42,043 nt of DNA from an uncultured Oscillospiraceae bacterium (lineage in GTDB: Bacteria; Bacillota; Clostridia; Oscillospirales; Oscillospiraceae). A program made the translations under genes and the position numbers. This document shows positions 1 to 8,206 of this stretch, piece after piece. How positions within the stretch are numbered: the first letter of the stretch is position 1; each line of letters begins with the position of its first letter. Below the pieces are notes generated by a model. It saw only the letters and a list, made by a program, of their open reading frames with translations. It was not told the origin of the DNA and ran no database searches. The DNA lies in assembly GCA_934589065.1 (NCBI GenBank), contig CAKTNN010000017.1:1-42043 (forward strand). The letters run 5' to 3'.

Positions 1-46
1 ATTGCATATTTGTCAAGTGTTTTTTGAAAAAAACACGAAAAAAGCA

Positions 47-79
47 CCCCGCTACAGCTCAATTTTGAGTGTAGCGGGG
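47..79 (-). terminator. Intrinsic terminator hairpin
   Basis: Ten-base arms (CCCCGCTACA at 47-56 and its complement at 70-79) plus an inner CTCAA/TTGAG stem form a long hairpin. Read on the minus strand it is followed by a run of T (A at 38-43 on the plus strand). It would act as a second stop for minus-strand transcription leaving the amino-acid transporter operon. The plus-strand side has only ATTTT, so it is mainly a minus-strand terminator. Confidence 0.75.
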
Positions 80-102
80 CATTTTGGCTTAACTTAGTGA
101 CA

Positions 103-233
103 TTGCATTGCGAACCACTACGCCCGCAGGCGTGTACAGAGCGCAACCGCCGCAGGCGGCTCTTAGCGCGAGTAGTGCCGCAGATCACCTCCACGTCATT
201 GCGAGGCAGTGTGCACACTGCCGTGGCAATCTT
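103..233. repeat. Dispersed palindromic repeat, composite copy
   Basis: The stretch 81-277 holds no gene. It carries one composite copy of the repeat family. 103-180 is the long internal module (GTGTACAGAGCGCAACCGCC, then a GGCGGCTCTTAGCGC segment). 195-233 is a complete short unit, with ATTGCGAGGCAGTG and CACTGCCGTGGCAAT arms around TGCA. Related copies occur near 4.7-5.0, 10.6-10.9, 25.9-26.1 and 30.3-30.4 kb. Small open frames across it look like by-products of the repeat. Confidence 0.75.
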
Positions 234-270
234 CCCCCGTTCAACCGTGGCAGTCCGTACAGAATGTAAC

Positions 271-305
271 AAAAAAACTGGACCTCACATTTCTGTGAAG
301 TCCAG
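271..305 (-). terminator. Intrinsic terminator of the amino-acid ABC transporter operon
   Basis: The stem CTGGAC...GTCCAG with inner TCACA/TGTGA pairs around a four-base loop spans 278-305. On the minus strand it is followed by seven T (plus-strand A at 271-277). It lies about 50 bases past the stop of the binding-protein gene, where the operon is expected to end. Confidence 0.85.
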
Positions 306-351
306 CTTTTCCTAACTGAATGACATTGGCCGAATCCGGCGGGAGAAACAT

Positions 352-1149
352 TTATTTGCTGCTGATGTCTGCACCAAAGTACTGATTGGAGAGGGTGGAC
401 AGAGTCCCGTCTGCCCGCAGCTCCTCAATTGCCTTGCTGACGGCTTCCCGCAGGGAAGCGGAAGCTTCGCCCTTCTGCATGGGAATCGCCACATCGTTGG
501 CATCATCGGAGGAGGCCACAATCTGAATGGCGGCATCAGGATGCTGGCTCAGATAGTCATAGAAGGATACATCGGCGTTCAGGGTGGCGTCTGCCCGGCC
601 CTGGAGCACCATCTGGATGGTCTCGTCCAGGGTGTCTACTCCGGAGCAGGTGGCGCCGTAGCTCTCTGCCATTTCCATATAGGTGCTGCCGATGGAGTTG
701 GCAGTGGTCTTGCCCTGCAGGTCTTCAAAGCTGTGGATGGTGTCGTTGCCGGCCTTTACCACCAGGGCGGTGCGGATGTAGGCGTAGGGCTCGCTGAAAT
801 CGTAGGTCTCCTTCCGGCTGTCGGTTACGTCCACGCCGTTGATGACCATATCGTACCGGCCTGCCTCTACACCGGCAAGCAGTCCGTCCCACTCACCCTC
901 TACAAAGGTGGCCTTGACGCCCAGCTTTTCGGCAATGGCCTTGCCCACCTCTACATCGTAGCCCACCAGGGCATCGCTGTCATCGTGGTAAGACCAGGGG
1001 GCCCAGTTGCCCTCCAGGGCGATCACCAGCTCGCCCTTTTCCTGAACCTGGGTCAGACGGTCGGAGGCGGCTTCCTGCTTGCTGCCGCAGGCGGCGAGCA
1101 TCAGGGCAGCCAGGCACAGGGCCATAAGGCGAATTACATTCTTTTTCAT
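352..1149 (-). CDS. Amino acid ABC transporter, substrate-binding lipoprotein
   Basis: 265 residues. A lipoprotein signal peptide with lipobox LAAC (Cys21) anchors it to the outer face of the membrane. The remainder reads as a bacterial periplasmic-binding family 3 protein: an N-terminal ...LVIALEGNWAPWSYHDD segment, then VGYDVEVGKAIAEKLGVKATFVEGEWDGLLAGVEAGRYDMVINGVDVT, the usual ligand-contact region. It should capture a polar amino acid for the permease and ATPase encoded just upstream. The ligand cannot be read from sequence. A good AGGAAAGG ribosome site overlaps the stop of the ATPase gene 14 bases before, so translation is probably coupled. Two terminators follow. Confidence 0.93.
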   Translation of the reverse strand: MKKNVIRLMALCLAALMLAACGSKQEAASDRLTQVQEKGELVIALEGNWAPWSYHDDSDALVGYDVEVGKAIAEKLGVKATFVEGEWDGLLAGVEAGRYDMVINGVDVTDSRKETYDFSEPYAYIRTALVVKAGNDTIHSFEDLQGKTTANSIGSTYMEMAESYGATCSGVDTLDETIQMVLQGRADATLNADVSFYDYLSQHPDAAIQIVASSDDANDVAIPMQKGEASASLREAVSKAIEELRADGTLSTLSNQYFGADISSK

Positions 1150-1163
1150 ACTGTTTTCCTTTC

Positions 1164-1916
1164 CTATTTGACATCCTCGCCGAGAATTGTTTTCAGGAAT
1201 GCGCGGGCGCGCTCCTGTTTGGGGTTCTGGAAAAAGACCTTGGGGTCATTTTCCTCCACCACAACGCCGCCCTCCATGAATACCACTTTGGACGATACGT
1301 TCTTTGCAAAATTCATTTCGTGGGTCACCACCAGCATGGTCATGCCCTCCTGGGCCAGCTGACGCATTACCGCCAGCACCTCTCCGGTGAGCTCCGGGTC
1401 CAGGGCGGAGGTGGGCTCGTCAAAGAGGATGATCTCCGGGCCCAGGGCCAGGGCTCTGGCAATGGCGACCCGCTGCTGCTGCCCGCCGGAGAGCTGATTG
1501 GGGTAGCTGTCGGCTTTGTCCGCCATGCCTACCTTTTGCAGCATCCGCATACCGATGCCGTTTGCGGTATCCTTGTGCATTTTCCGGCCTGTAATCAGCC
1601 CCTCGGTCACGTTTTGCAGGGCGGTTTTGTTCCGGAACAGATTGTAGTTCTGGAATACAAAGGCGGTTTTCTTCCGCAGCCGTCCAATGTCCTTTTTGGA
1701 GGCATCGTGGAGGGGAAATACCTCACCGTCAAAAATGAGTTCCCCCTGGTCGGCGGTTTCCAGAAAGTTGATGCACCGCAAAAAGGTGGTCTTGCCGGAG
1801 CCGCTGGGGCCGAGAATTGCCACCACGTCTCCTTTTTCCACACTGAGGGAGACGCCCTTCAGCACATCCACCCCATCGAAGGCCTTGTGCAGATTTTGAA
1901 TTTCCAGCATTGCCAT
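1164..1916 (-). CDS. Amino acid ABC transporter, ATP-binding protein
   Basis: 250 residues, the usual length of GlnQ/HisP-type ATPases. It has Walker A GPSGSGKTT, Q-loop FVFQNYNLF, signature LSGGQQQR, Walker B ILFDEP followed by TSALDPE, and the switch His in VTHEMNF. It powers import with the permease that ends 3 bases upstream and the binding protein downstream. Its ribosome site (GGAGGG) lies inside the last codons of the permease gene, so the two are translationally linked. The family is clear; the amino acid transported is not. Confidence 0.95.
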   Translation of the reverse strand: MAMLEIQNLHKAFDGVDVLKGVSLSVEKGDVVAILGPSGSGKTTFLRCINFLETADQGELIFDGEVFPLHDASKKDIGRLRKKTAFVFQNYNLFRNKTALQNVTEGLITGRKMHKDTANGIGMRMLQKVGMADKADSYPNQLSGGQQQRVAIARALALGPEIILFDEPTSALDPELTGEVLAVMRQLAQEGMTMLVVTHEMNFAKNVSSKVVFMEGGVVVEENDPKVFFQNPKQERARAFLKTILGEDVK

Positions 1917-1919
1917 GGC

Positions 1920-2588
1920 TTACATCCCTCCGTAGGAATTGAGCTTCTTTTCCCCCATGGCCTGCAATTTCGTCAGCACCGTGCAGAACAGCAGGTAGAT
2001 AAGGGCAACCTCAATATACAGAGCCAGGTGCTCATAGTACCGGGAGGCAATGCGCTGGGTGACCATGAACATTTCCATTACGGTGATGTTGGCAGCCAGA
2101 GAGGTATCCTTCACCATGGAGATCAGGTTATTGGACAGGGAGGGGAAGGCCGTGCGCATGGCCTGGGGCAGGATGATGCGGCGCATGGTCTGCATATAAG
2201 TCATACCCACGCAGTAGCCCGCTTCCAGCTGCCCCTTGGGCACGGATTCCAGTGCCGCCCGGATGGTTTCGGCGCAGTAAGCCCCCTCGTTGATGGAGAA
2301 CACCAGCACTGCAGAGGGAAAGGGCTCCAGCATGATCCCCAGGTTGGGCAGACCGTAGAAAATGACGTACAGCTGCACCAGCAGCGGCGTTCCCCGGACG
2401 ACCCAGATATAAAACCTTGCAATTTGCTTTAGCACCTTTACGTTTGCAAACTGCACCATGGCGGTAACCACGGCAATCACCAGGGCCAGGGAGAAGGAAA
2501 TCACCGTCAGGGGGATGGTCATGGTCAGACCGGGCAGCAGAATTTTGGGAAAGGAATCCACCAGGATTCCCAGTAATCGTTGGTTCAA
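1920..2588 (-). CDS. Amino acid ABC transporter, permease
   Basis: 222 residues of the HisM/GlnP-type membrane subunit. Several hydrophobic segments are visible (near 18-45, 55-80, 88-105 and 185-210). The EAA loop that docks on the ATPase reads ESVPKGQLEAGYCVGMTYMQ...ILPQA. The start is a TTG at 2588, because AAGGAG sits 7 bases before it and no in-frame ATG fits. It follows the ATP-grasp gene by 20 bases, so importer and ligase are very likely co-transcribed. The unusual start codon may reduce its translation. Confidence 0.93.
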   Translation of the reverse strand: MNQRLLGILVDSFPKILLPGLTMTIPLTVISFSLALVIAVVTAMVQFANVKVLKQIARFYIWVVRGTPLLVQLYVIFYGLPNLGIMLEPFPSAVLVFSINEGAYCAETIRAALESVPKGQLEAGYCVGMTYMQTMRRIILPQAMRTAFPSLSNNLISMVKDTSLAANITVMEMFMVTQRIASRYYEHLALYIEVALIYLLFCTVLTKLQAMGEKKLNSYGGM

Positions 2589-2608
2589 TACAGTTCTCCT
2601 TTTATTGG

Positions 2609-3802
2609 TTACAGCTGCTCCGACAGGTCCCGGTAGAAGGCGTCCAGCTCCTCCTGGGTATCGAAGGTTGCCACATACATCTGGTTTGCCATTGCCCCGG
2701 ACAGAGCGTCGGGAATGCGCCCGTTCATAACGATGTGGCCTGCATACTTCATCATAATTTCGTAGTCATCCAGCTTGTAGCGGGTGCCGTCCCGGCGACC
2801 GTAGAAGGCGCAGAAGTGGTGGGCCCCCGTGGGCTTGGTATTGGTATCGAAGCAGACCATGTCCGCCCAGATCTTATACACATCGGTTTCCTGGCTGTAG
2901 TTGTACATATCCGGGGTGTAGCCGCCGGCAGGACGCATATTCACTTCCAGACCCAGCACGTCCCCTTCCTTGCCCAGGCCCTCCTGGTCTTCCGTCAGCA
3001 CGAAGAATTCCAGGTGGATAAACCGGCTCTTTACTCCAAAGGCCTTTACCGTCCGCAGACCGGCAGAACGGATCTTCTCCGGCAGGTCTTTGACCAGATA
3101 GTAGACGGAATCGGTATTTTCGTTGACGATATCCATAATGGAGCGGGGGGAGATATTGCCGGATTCAAACAGGGGCTGCCCCTTGGAGTCTACAATGGCG
3201 TCGTAGGTCTGCACATAGCCCCGGACGTACTCTTCCATGATGTATACTTCGTCATCCTTGTGCTCCATGAAAAATTCCAGGTCACTGTCGGAGCTGAGCT
3301 TGTAGGTGTTGTTTGCACCGACGCCGTTGTCCGGCTTGACCACCACGGGGTAGCCTACGGTGTGGGCAAATTCCAGACTGTCCTCCAGCCCCTCCACCAG
3401 GTGGTAGCGGGCGGTGGGAATGCCTGCCTTGGCATAGTATTCCTTCATGGCGGACTTATACTTGATTTTCCGCATATCCGGGTTTTTGGGGCCTGTGGTG
3501 ATGTTGAATTCCGTGCGCAGCTGGGCGTCCCGCATCAGCCAGTATTCGTTGTTGGATTCCAGCCAGTCAATTTTGCCGTACTTAAAGGTGAAGAAGGCCA
3601 CGGCTTTAAATACCTCGTCATAGTTTTCCAGGCTGGAAACCTTATAGTATTCATCCAGGCTGTCCCGCAGCTCCTGCAAAAGATTTTCGTAGGGGCTGTC
3701 GCCGATGCCCAGAACCCGCATTCCGTTCTTTTTCAGCTCCGCGCAGAATTTCCAATAGGTCATTGGAAAATTCGGGGAGATAAAGATGAAGTTTTTCATC
3801 AT
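2609..3802 (-). CDS. ATP-grasp domain protein (carboxylate-amine ligase type)
   Basis: 397 residues from ATG 3802 (a second ATG follows at once; either may be used, and the ribosome site is weak). ATP-grasp features are visible: a nucleotide-binding lysine in VVVKPDNGVGANN (Lys156), MEEYVRG around residue 190, and the metal-binding Glu-x-Asn-x-Arg in LEVNMRPAGG (286-290). Such enzymes join a carboxylate to an amine or thiol through an acyl phosphate. The partners here are unknown. Its place between two esterases and an amino acid importer suggests it makes or remodels an amino-acid conjugate (inference). It is probably cytosolic, with no signal peptide. Confidence 0.85.
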   Translation of the reverse strand: MMKNFIFISPNFPMTYWKFCAELKKNGMRVLGIGDSPYENLLQELRDSLDEYYKVSSLENYDEVFKAVAFFTFKYGKIDWLESNNEYWLMRDAQLRTEFNITTGPKNPDMRKIKYKSAMKEYYAKAGIPTARYHLVEGLEDSLEFAHTVGYPVVVKPDNGVGANNTYKLSSDSDLEFFMEHKDDEVYIMEEYVRGYVQTYDAIVDSKGQPLFESGNISPRSIMDIVNENTDSVYYLVKDLPEKIRSAGLRTVKAFGVKSRFIHLEFFVLTEDQEGLGKEGDVLGLEVNMRPAGGYTPDMYNYSQETDVYKIWADMVCFDTNTKPTGAHHFCAFYGRRDGTRYKLDDYEIMMKYAGHIVMNGRIPDALSGAMANQMYVATFDTQEELDAFYRDLSEQL

Positions 3803-3906
3803 GTATTCAGCTTCTTTCTCTCTTTGGTATCTAAACTTTTTATATTCGTCTACGTGTATGCCTGTGGGGGCCGATGTGCCGCAGCCGGCTGCATTCTTTT
3901 TATCCC

Positions 3907-4659
3907 TTACCCCAGCAGCCAGGGCAGGTAGGTGACAACCATCTTGTGCCACCAGGGCCAGTCGTGGTTGACGTCGTACCCCCAGTATTCAAACCGGGTG
4001 TGGATGCCTTTCCGGCAGCATACCTCGTCCAGCCGCCGGGTGGATTCCAGAAGCACATCCTCCCAGGCCCCCTGACCGACTACAATCAGGGATTTCTGGC
4101 TGTTGTAGATGGACATATAGGGGTGATCGGCGGGCATATTGTCCAGGTAGAAAACCGGGCAGTTGTTGTAAACCAGGTCGTCGCAGTAGTCACCAAAGAA
4201 CTCCTTGTTGTCATACAGTCCGGAGATGGCAAAGCACCCGCAGAAAAGGTCGGGGCGGCGATAGTAGAGGTTTGCCGCGTGCATAGCGCCCATGGAGCAG
4301 CCGAAGGTGAGAATGCCCTGGTCGAAGCCATTGCGCTCTCCGCTCAGGTGCTTGATGTAGGGCACCAGCTCGTCCACAATGTAGTGGTACCACTTTTCGT
4401 GGTTTTCGATGCGCCAGCGGTTGTCGCATCCCACAGCGGCCCAGGATTCATTGTCAATAGAATCGGCGCAGTAAACGGTGCATTGCCCGGATTCGATCCA
4501 GGGGGCCCAAGTCTGAGGCATATTATTGCCCTCAAAATCAAAGAACCGACCGCCCTGGCAGGGGAAAAACAGCACGGGCTTGCCGTAGGAGCCGTAAACC
4601 TTAAACTCCATATCCCGATTCAGGTTGCTGCTGTAGTGCTTAAAATAACGAACTTCCAT
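3907..4659 (-). CDS. Alpha/beta-hydrolase esterase (first of two)
   Basis: 250 residues from the ATG at 4659, preceded by AGGAAGGG. The nucleophile elbow GCSMGA (Ser122), the strand/loop before it (GILTFG) and a late NHDWPWWH (His232 a candidate catalytic base) fit the esterase D / antigen 85-like fold (PF00756 type). An early VLFFPCQGG loop could form the oxyanion hole. No signal peptide, so probably cytosolic. It lies 104 bases upstream of the ATP-grasp gene on the same strand. The substrate is unknown; an ester or peptide-like conjugate handled by the cluster is an inference. It is only distantly like the second esterase upstream. Confidence 0.85.
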   Translation of the reverse strand: MEVRYFKHYSSNLNRDMEFKVYGSYGKPVLFFPCQGGRFFDFEGNNMPQTWAPWIESGQCTVYCADSIDNESWAAVGCDNRWRIENHEKWYHYIVDELVPYIKHLSGERNGFDQGILTFGCSMGAMHAANLYYRRPDLFCGCFAISGLYDNKEFFGDYCDDLVYNNCPVFYLDNMPADHPYMSIYNSQKSLIVVGQGAWEDVLLESTRRLDEVCCRKGIHTRFEYWGYDVNHDWPWWHKMVVTYLPWLLG

Positions 4660-4725
4660 TGGTTTTCCCTTCCTATGTAAAGTGTTGAATTGCTTATTGA
4701 CTTCTGCGCCCACTGCCCTCCTTTG

Positions 4726-4983
4726 TCATTGCGAGCCAGTGCCGCAGACTACATCCTACGTCATTGCGAACCAGTGCCGCAGCACTGGTGTGGCAATCTT
4801 CCTTCAGTCAAAGGTAGCAACTGCGGGAAAGAGAAGATTCCCACGGCAGTCTAGCGCCGCAGCGCTGTGCAGAGCGCAACCGCCGAAGGCGGCTCTTAGC
4901 GCGGAGCAGTGCGCACTGCCTCGGAATGACAGAAAAGGCGTCATTGCGAGCCAGTGCCGCTTTCCTGGTGTGGCAATCTCGGG
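4726..4983. repeat. Cluster of dispersed palindromic repeats between the two esterase genes
   Basis: The 388-base gap between the esterase genes is mostly repeat. A half unit starts at 4726 and a complete unit lies at 4760-4800 (CCAGTG...CACTGG core). A composite copy at 4836-4930 has outer arms GATTCCCACGGCAGT and ACTGCCTCGGAATGAC around the long internal module. Another unit lies at 4940-4983, with its core replaced by CCGCTTTCCTGG. No gene is convincing here. Confidence 0.8.
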
Positions 4984-5047
4984 CGTGGTACACTCCCTGG
5001 TTGAATGGTATGCCTTCGGTTCAGACGGCGTTATTGCAGCCGCGGCA

Positions 5048-5806
5048 TCATTCGATCCCCAGGCACTCCATAAAAATCGGCACTTGCTTTGCCCAGGAGG
5101 CCTCGCAGTGCGTCCCTTCCGGCACAATCCGGAAGGCCAGATTCACCCGCTTGATCAGCAGCAGGTGGCTGGTGGAGAACAGAGCCTCGGCGTTGGCGGC
5201 GTGGTTGAACATTTCCTTGGCGCCGTAGTCTAAATAGATGCAGGTGTCCCGGCGGATATGGGCCCGGGCGATGAGCTCCAGCATCTTCCCCGAAGCAACC
5301 CACAGGCTGGGACTCAGGCAGGCCGCCCGCTGAAAAATATGGTTAAAGGTGGTGACGGCATACAGAGCCATCAGACCGCCCATGCTGGAGCCTGCAATCA
5401 GGGTATTTTCCCGGTCGGGCAGGGTGCGGTAGGTGGCATCGATGTAGGGCTTCAGCTCGTTAATCAGCCAGTGCATATAGTGCTTGCCCCGGCCTTTGAT
5501 CCGGCCCAGCTCGGAATTATCAAAGGTGACAGGGGAGTATTCTTCCAGCCGCCCGTTGCCCTCGTAGTTGCACTCGATGCCCACAAGGATCAGCTGCTTG
5601 CCGCTTTCGTCCATGTAGTCCTTCATGCCCCAGGAGGTCCCGTAGGCTGCGTCCTCATCAAAGAAGACATTGTGCCCGTCAAACAGATACATAACGGGAT
5701 ACCGTTTCTCCGGCTCAAAATCGTAGCTCTCCGGCAGATATACATAAGCTCTGCGCACCTGCTCCCCGGAAAGCTGGGGAATGGTAATGTCCCACTTGAT
5801 GATCAT
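5048..5806 (-). CDS. Alpha/beta-hydrolase esterase (second of two)
   Basis: 252 residues from ATG 5806, behind a GAAGGAAG ribosome site. The pattern is that of enterochelin-esterase/esterase D-like proteins: N-terminal beta strands, YPVMYLFDGHNVFFDE, then IAGSSMGGLMA with nucleophile Ser141, and a C-terminal PEGTHCEASW giving His233. No signal peptide is seen. A near-consensus promoter lies about 140 bases upstream (5945-5973), making this the likely first gene of the minus-strand cluster down to the ABC importer. Proteins of this family split esters such as siderophore or sugar-acyl esters; the true substrate cannot be told. Confidence 0.88.
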   Translation of the reverse strand: MIIKWDITIPQLSGEQVRRAYVYLPESYDFEPEKRYPVMYLFDGHNVFFDEDAAYGTSWGMKDYMDESGKQLILVGIECNYEGNGRLEEYSPVTFDNSELGRIKGRGKHYMHWLINELKPYIDATYRTLPDRENTLIAGSSMGGLMALYAVTTFNHIFQRAACLSPSLWVASGKMLELIARAHIRRDTCIYLDYGAKEMFNHAANAEALFSTSHLLLIKRVNLAFRIVPEGTHCEASWAKQVPIFMECLGIE

Positions 5807-5938
5807 GAAAATACTTCCTTCAGAATTTATAAATTGAACCGTTTTGGGCCGATGTGCCTCAATCGGCCCACTAGCGTGGCGATCTCGGGCGCGGTACGGC
5901 TTTTGCCGCCGCATACCGGTTTTCCCCCACTTACCTAG

Positions 5939-5973
5939 TGTATTAGTATACATTAAGCCCCCGGCTTTGTCAA
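5939..5973 (-). promoter_or_regulatory. Promoter of the esterase/ATP-grasp/importer cluster with palindrome over -10
   Basis: On the minus strand TTGACA (5968-5973), a 17-base spacer and TATACT (5945-5950) make a near-perfect sigma-A promoter. The -35 lies in the loop of the GC-rich hairpin 5957-5986. A 14-base palindrome, TGTAT-TAGT-ATACA, at 5939-5952 covers the -10 and could be an operator. No regulator for it is evident nearby. Confidence 0.65.
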
Positions 5974-5986
5974 GGAAGCCGGGGGC
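5957..5986 (-). terminator. GC-rich hairpin after the mutY-PHP pair
   Basis: GCCCCCGGCTT and its complement form an 11-bp stem with an 8-base loop, 70 bases past the stop of the PHP gene. On the minus strand only TTAATG follows, so the U-tract is weak. It may terminate the mutY operon partially. Its loop and downstream arm are shared with the promoter of the next cluster. Confidence 0.5.
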
Positions 5987-6055
5987 AAACTGTAGCTCTG
6001 ACAAAAGCAAACGCACACAGTATGCGCACAAACTATGTAAAGCTTACAATTATTT

Positions 6056-6844
6056 TTATTTGATTTTGTGAAAGATTGGCTTGCGATCCTGGAAGGTGCA
6101 AACATAGCCGAAAATATCTGCCAGCATGGCGGCGGCCTGGGGGCAATACTGGCCTACCCGCTCACACCGGTGGGCGTCAGAGCCCACGGTGACAATCTCT
6201 CCGCCCAGCTCTTTAAACCGCCGGAAGAAATCGATGGTGGGCAAAAACCCCACGCTGCGGTCAACGCCGCTGGTGTTCATTTCCAGGCCCTTGCCCTTGG
6301 AGGCCAGGGTTTTCAGAATCTCGTCCAGCACCTCCCGGTGGGCGGCATATTCCAGGGGAGAGCGGGTGGGATTGAAGGGGGATTTCATTAAAAAGGTCAG
6401 GTGGGCCAGAACATCGTAGTCGTCGTGCACCTGCACCCGTTTCAGGGTTTCCTCCAGAAAGTCGCTCTGGGCCTGGAAGGGGATCTTTCCCTGCCAATAT
6501 TCCTGAAAGTAAACATCCAGCCCGTGGACAAAGTGGACGCTGCCCAGCACAAAATCGTAGTGCCGCTGGCTCAGCCGCTGCAGCAGCAGGGACTGGTTGT
6601 GTTCCAGCAGGCCAAACTCCATGCCCCGGCGGATTTTCAGCCCCGGCACTTCCAGACCGTCATACTCCGCATTGTAGCAGTTTACGTTAAACACCATGGT
6701 TTGGGTGACCGCTTGGGGATCAAAATCCACATGGTCGGTAAAGCAAATTTCCGTTAATCCCTTGTCTGCGGCGGCTTTTGCCAGAGCCAGGCCGCTGTCG
6801 TGACCGTCAAAGGATACGATGGAATGAATATGGTAGTCAAACAT
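6056..6844 (-). CDS. PHP-domain phosphoesterase, histidinol-phosphatase-like
   Basis: 262 residues. The N-terminal DYHIHSIVSFDGH, FTDHVDF, the central LGSVHFVHGLD, and C-terminal TVGSDAHRCERVG carry the metal-binding His/Asp residues of the PHP fold. The closest named family is HisK-type histidinol phosphatase (L-histidinol phosphate to histidinol). No other his gene is present, so the substrate is open. Its ATG overlaps the end of mutY by 8 bases, with the GGAGGAAG site inside mutY, so the pair is translationally coupled. It is cytosolic. Confidence 0.88.
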   Translation of the reverse strand: MFDYHIHSIVSFDGHDSGLALAKAAADKGLTEICFTDHVDFDPQAVTQTMVFNVNCYNAEYDGLEVPGLKIRRGMEFGLLEHNQSLLLQRLSQRHYDFVLGSVHFVHGLDVYFQEYWQGKIPFQAQSDFLEETLKRVQVHDDYDVLAHLTFLMKSPFNPTRSPLEYAAHREVLDEILKTLASKGKGLEMNTSGVDRSVGFLPTIDFFRRFKELGGEIVTVGSDAHRCERVGQYCPQAAAMLADIFGYVCTFQDRKPIFHKIK

Positions 6845-7880
6845 GGTCTTCCTCCTCCCAGAATTGGCGGAACGCGGTGGGCAGGGCGGCCTCGCCCTCC
6901 AGCTGCTCCGCCGTCATCCAGACGAACCGGCTGTCCTTCCGGTTTATTTCGGCGTAAACGCCCTCCATTTCCCACACAATGTGGGTAAAAATATGCTTGC
7001 GGTGAATGATTTTTTTCAGCTCCCTGGGTTCAAGCTGCCACTGCTCTATCTGCCGGAGGGCTTCTTCGGCGGATAGAGCACCGGAAACGTTGGGAAATTC
7101 CCACAGCCCGGCAAGCAGCCCGGTATTTTCCCGCCGGTGCAGGGCGTAAAAACCCTGACAGGAAAGAAGAAACACGGTTTTTTCTTCCGTTCGCTTCTCC
7201 TTCTTGGGGGCCTTTACGGGAAGCGTCTGGGCACTTCCCCGGGAAAAGCCCAGGCAGAAGTCCTTGCAGGGGCATTGCCCGCACTCCGGGGCCCGGTTCG
7301 GGCCGCATAGGGTGGCCCCCAGCTCCATCAGCGCCTGGGTGAAAAGGCCCGCCTCCCTGGGGTAGATTTCTGCCAGCGCCTGGGTCACCTTCGCCTTGGT
7401 GGCGGGGGCATCGATGGGGGAGGGGTCGTCCGTCAGCCGGGAAACCAGCCGCAGAACATTCCCGTCCACAGCCGGGGTGGGGGCATTAAAGGCAATGGAG
7501 GCGATGGCTCCGGCGGTATAGGGGCCAATGCCCGGCAGGGCAAGGATTTGGTCGTGGGCTTTTGGAAAAACGCCCCCGTATTCCGTTACAATTACCTGGG
7601 CGGCTTTCTTCAGGTTCCGCACCCGGCTGTAGTAGCCCAGTCCCTCCCAGAGCTTGTGCAGCGCGTCACCATCGCACCGGGCAAGGGCCTGCACGGTGGG
7701 CAGCTTCGTCAGGAATCGGGCATAGTAACCCTTTACCGCCTCTACCCGGGTCTGCTGCAGCATGATTTCCGATACCCAGATCCGGTAGGGGTCGTGGGTG
7801 TGCCGCCAGGGCAGATCCCGGGCGCACTGCCCGTACCACTGGGGCAGAACCTGGGGCAGCTGAGAGAGAATGGGATCCAT
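6837..7880 (-). CDS. mutY: A/G-specific adenine glycosylase MutY
   Basis: 347 residues. MutY removes adenine mispaired with 8-oxoguanine. Visible: helix-hairpin-helix with LPGIGPYTAGAIASIAF, the following AVDGNVLRLVSRL with the catalytic Asp, the QQTRVEAVKGYYARF segment, and a four-cysteine iron-sulphur loop of spacing C-x7-C-x2-C-x5-C (CGPNRAPECGQC...). A C-terminal NUDIX-like domain (about 230-340) would recognise 8-oxoG. The start follows AGGAGG by 7 bases. It is the promoter-proximal gene of a two-gene unit with the PHP phosphoesterase. Confidence 0.96.
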   Translation of the reverse strand: MDPILSQLPQVLPQWYGQCARDLPWRHTHDPYRIWVSEIMLQQTRVEAVKGYYARFLTKLPTVQALARCDGDALHKLWEGLGYYSRVRNLKKAAQVIVTEYGGVFPKAHDQILALPGIGPYTAGAIASIAFNAPTPAVDGNVLRLVSRLTDDPSPIDAPATKAKVTQALAEIYPREAGLFTQALMELGATLCGPNRAPECGQCPCKDFCLGFSRGSAQTLPVKAPKKEKRTEEKTVFLLSCQGFYALHRRENTGLLAGLWEFPNVSGALSAEEALRQIEQWQLEPRELKKIIHRKHIFTHIVWEMEGVYAEINRKDSRFVWMTAEQLEGEAALPTAFRQFWEEEDHV

Positions 7881-8206
7881 GGGGCGTCCTCCTGAAAACG
7901 GTGCATATATTTCTTCTATTGTACAACAGGCTTTTTTCCTCTGTCAAGAGGGGACACCGGAATTCCGATAGTTAATAAAATGGTAAATGTATAGGGAAAA
8001 TGGATACCCGTATATCCGGGGAAATGAAAAGCAAAGAGGGAAATATACCACTCGTTATGCAAAAAATTCTATGACAAAAGCAGGAAAGTGCCAAGATGCG
8101 TGAAAATCAAGGAAAGGTATAAGTAAAAAATAATGTGCAAATTAGCAAAAAATTATATAAAAATTTAGAGGACTCTCCAAAAATGCGAGGGATGGACGAA
8201 TAATGA

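Noticed and set aside
97..315. Short open frame over the repeat at the start of the window
   Set aside because: It consists of repeat sequence and a terminator and has no ribosome site or family likeness.
4726..5047. Possible CRISPR array in the repeated GTCATTGCGA units
   Set aside because: Units vary in length, core and spacing, are found singly in many gene gaps, and there are no spacers of even length or cas genes.
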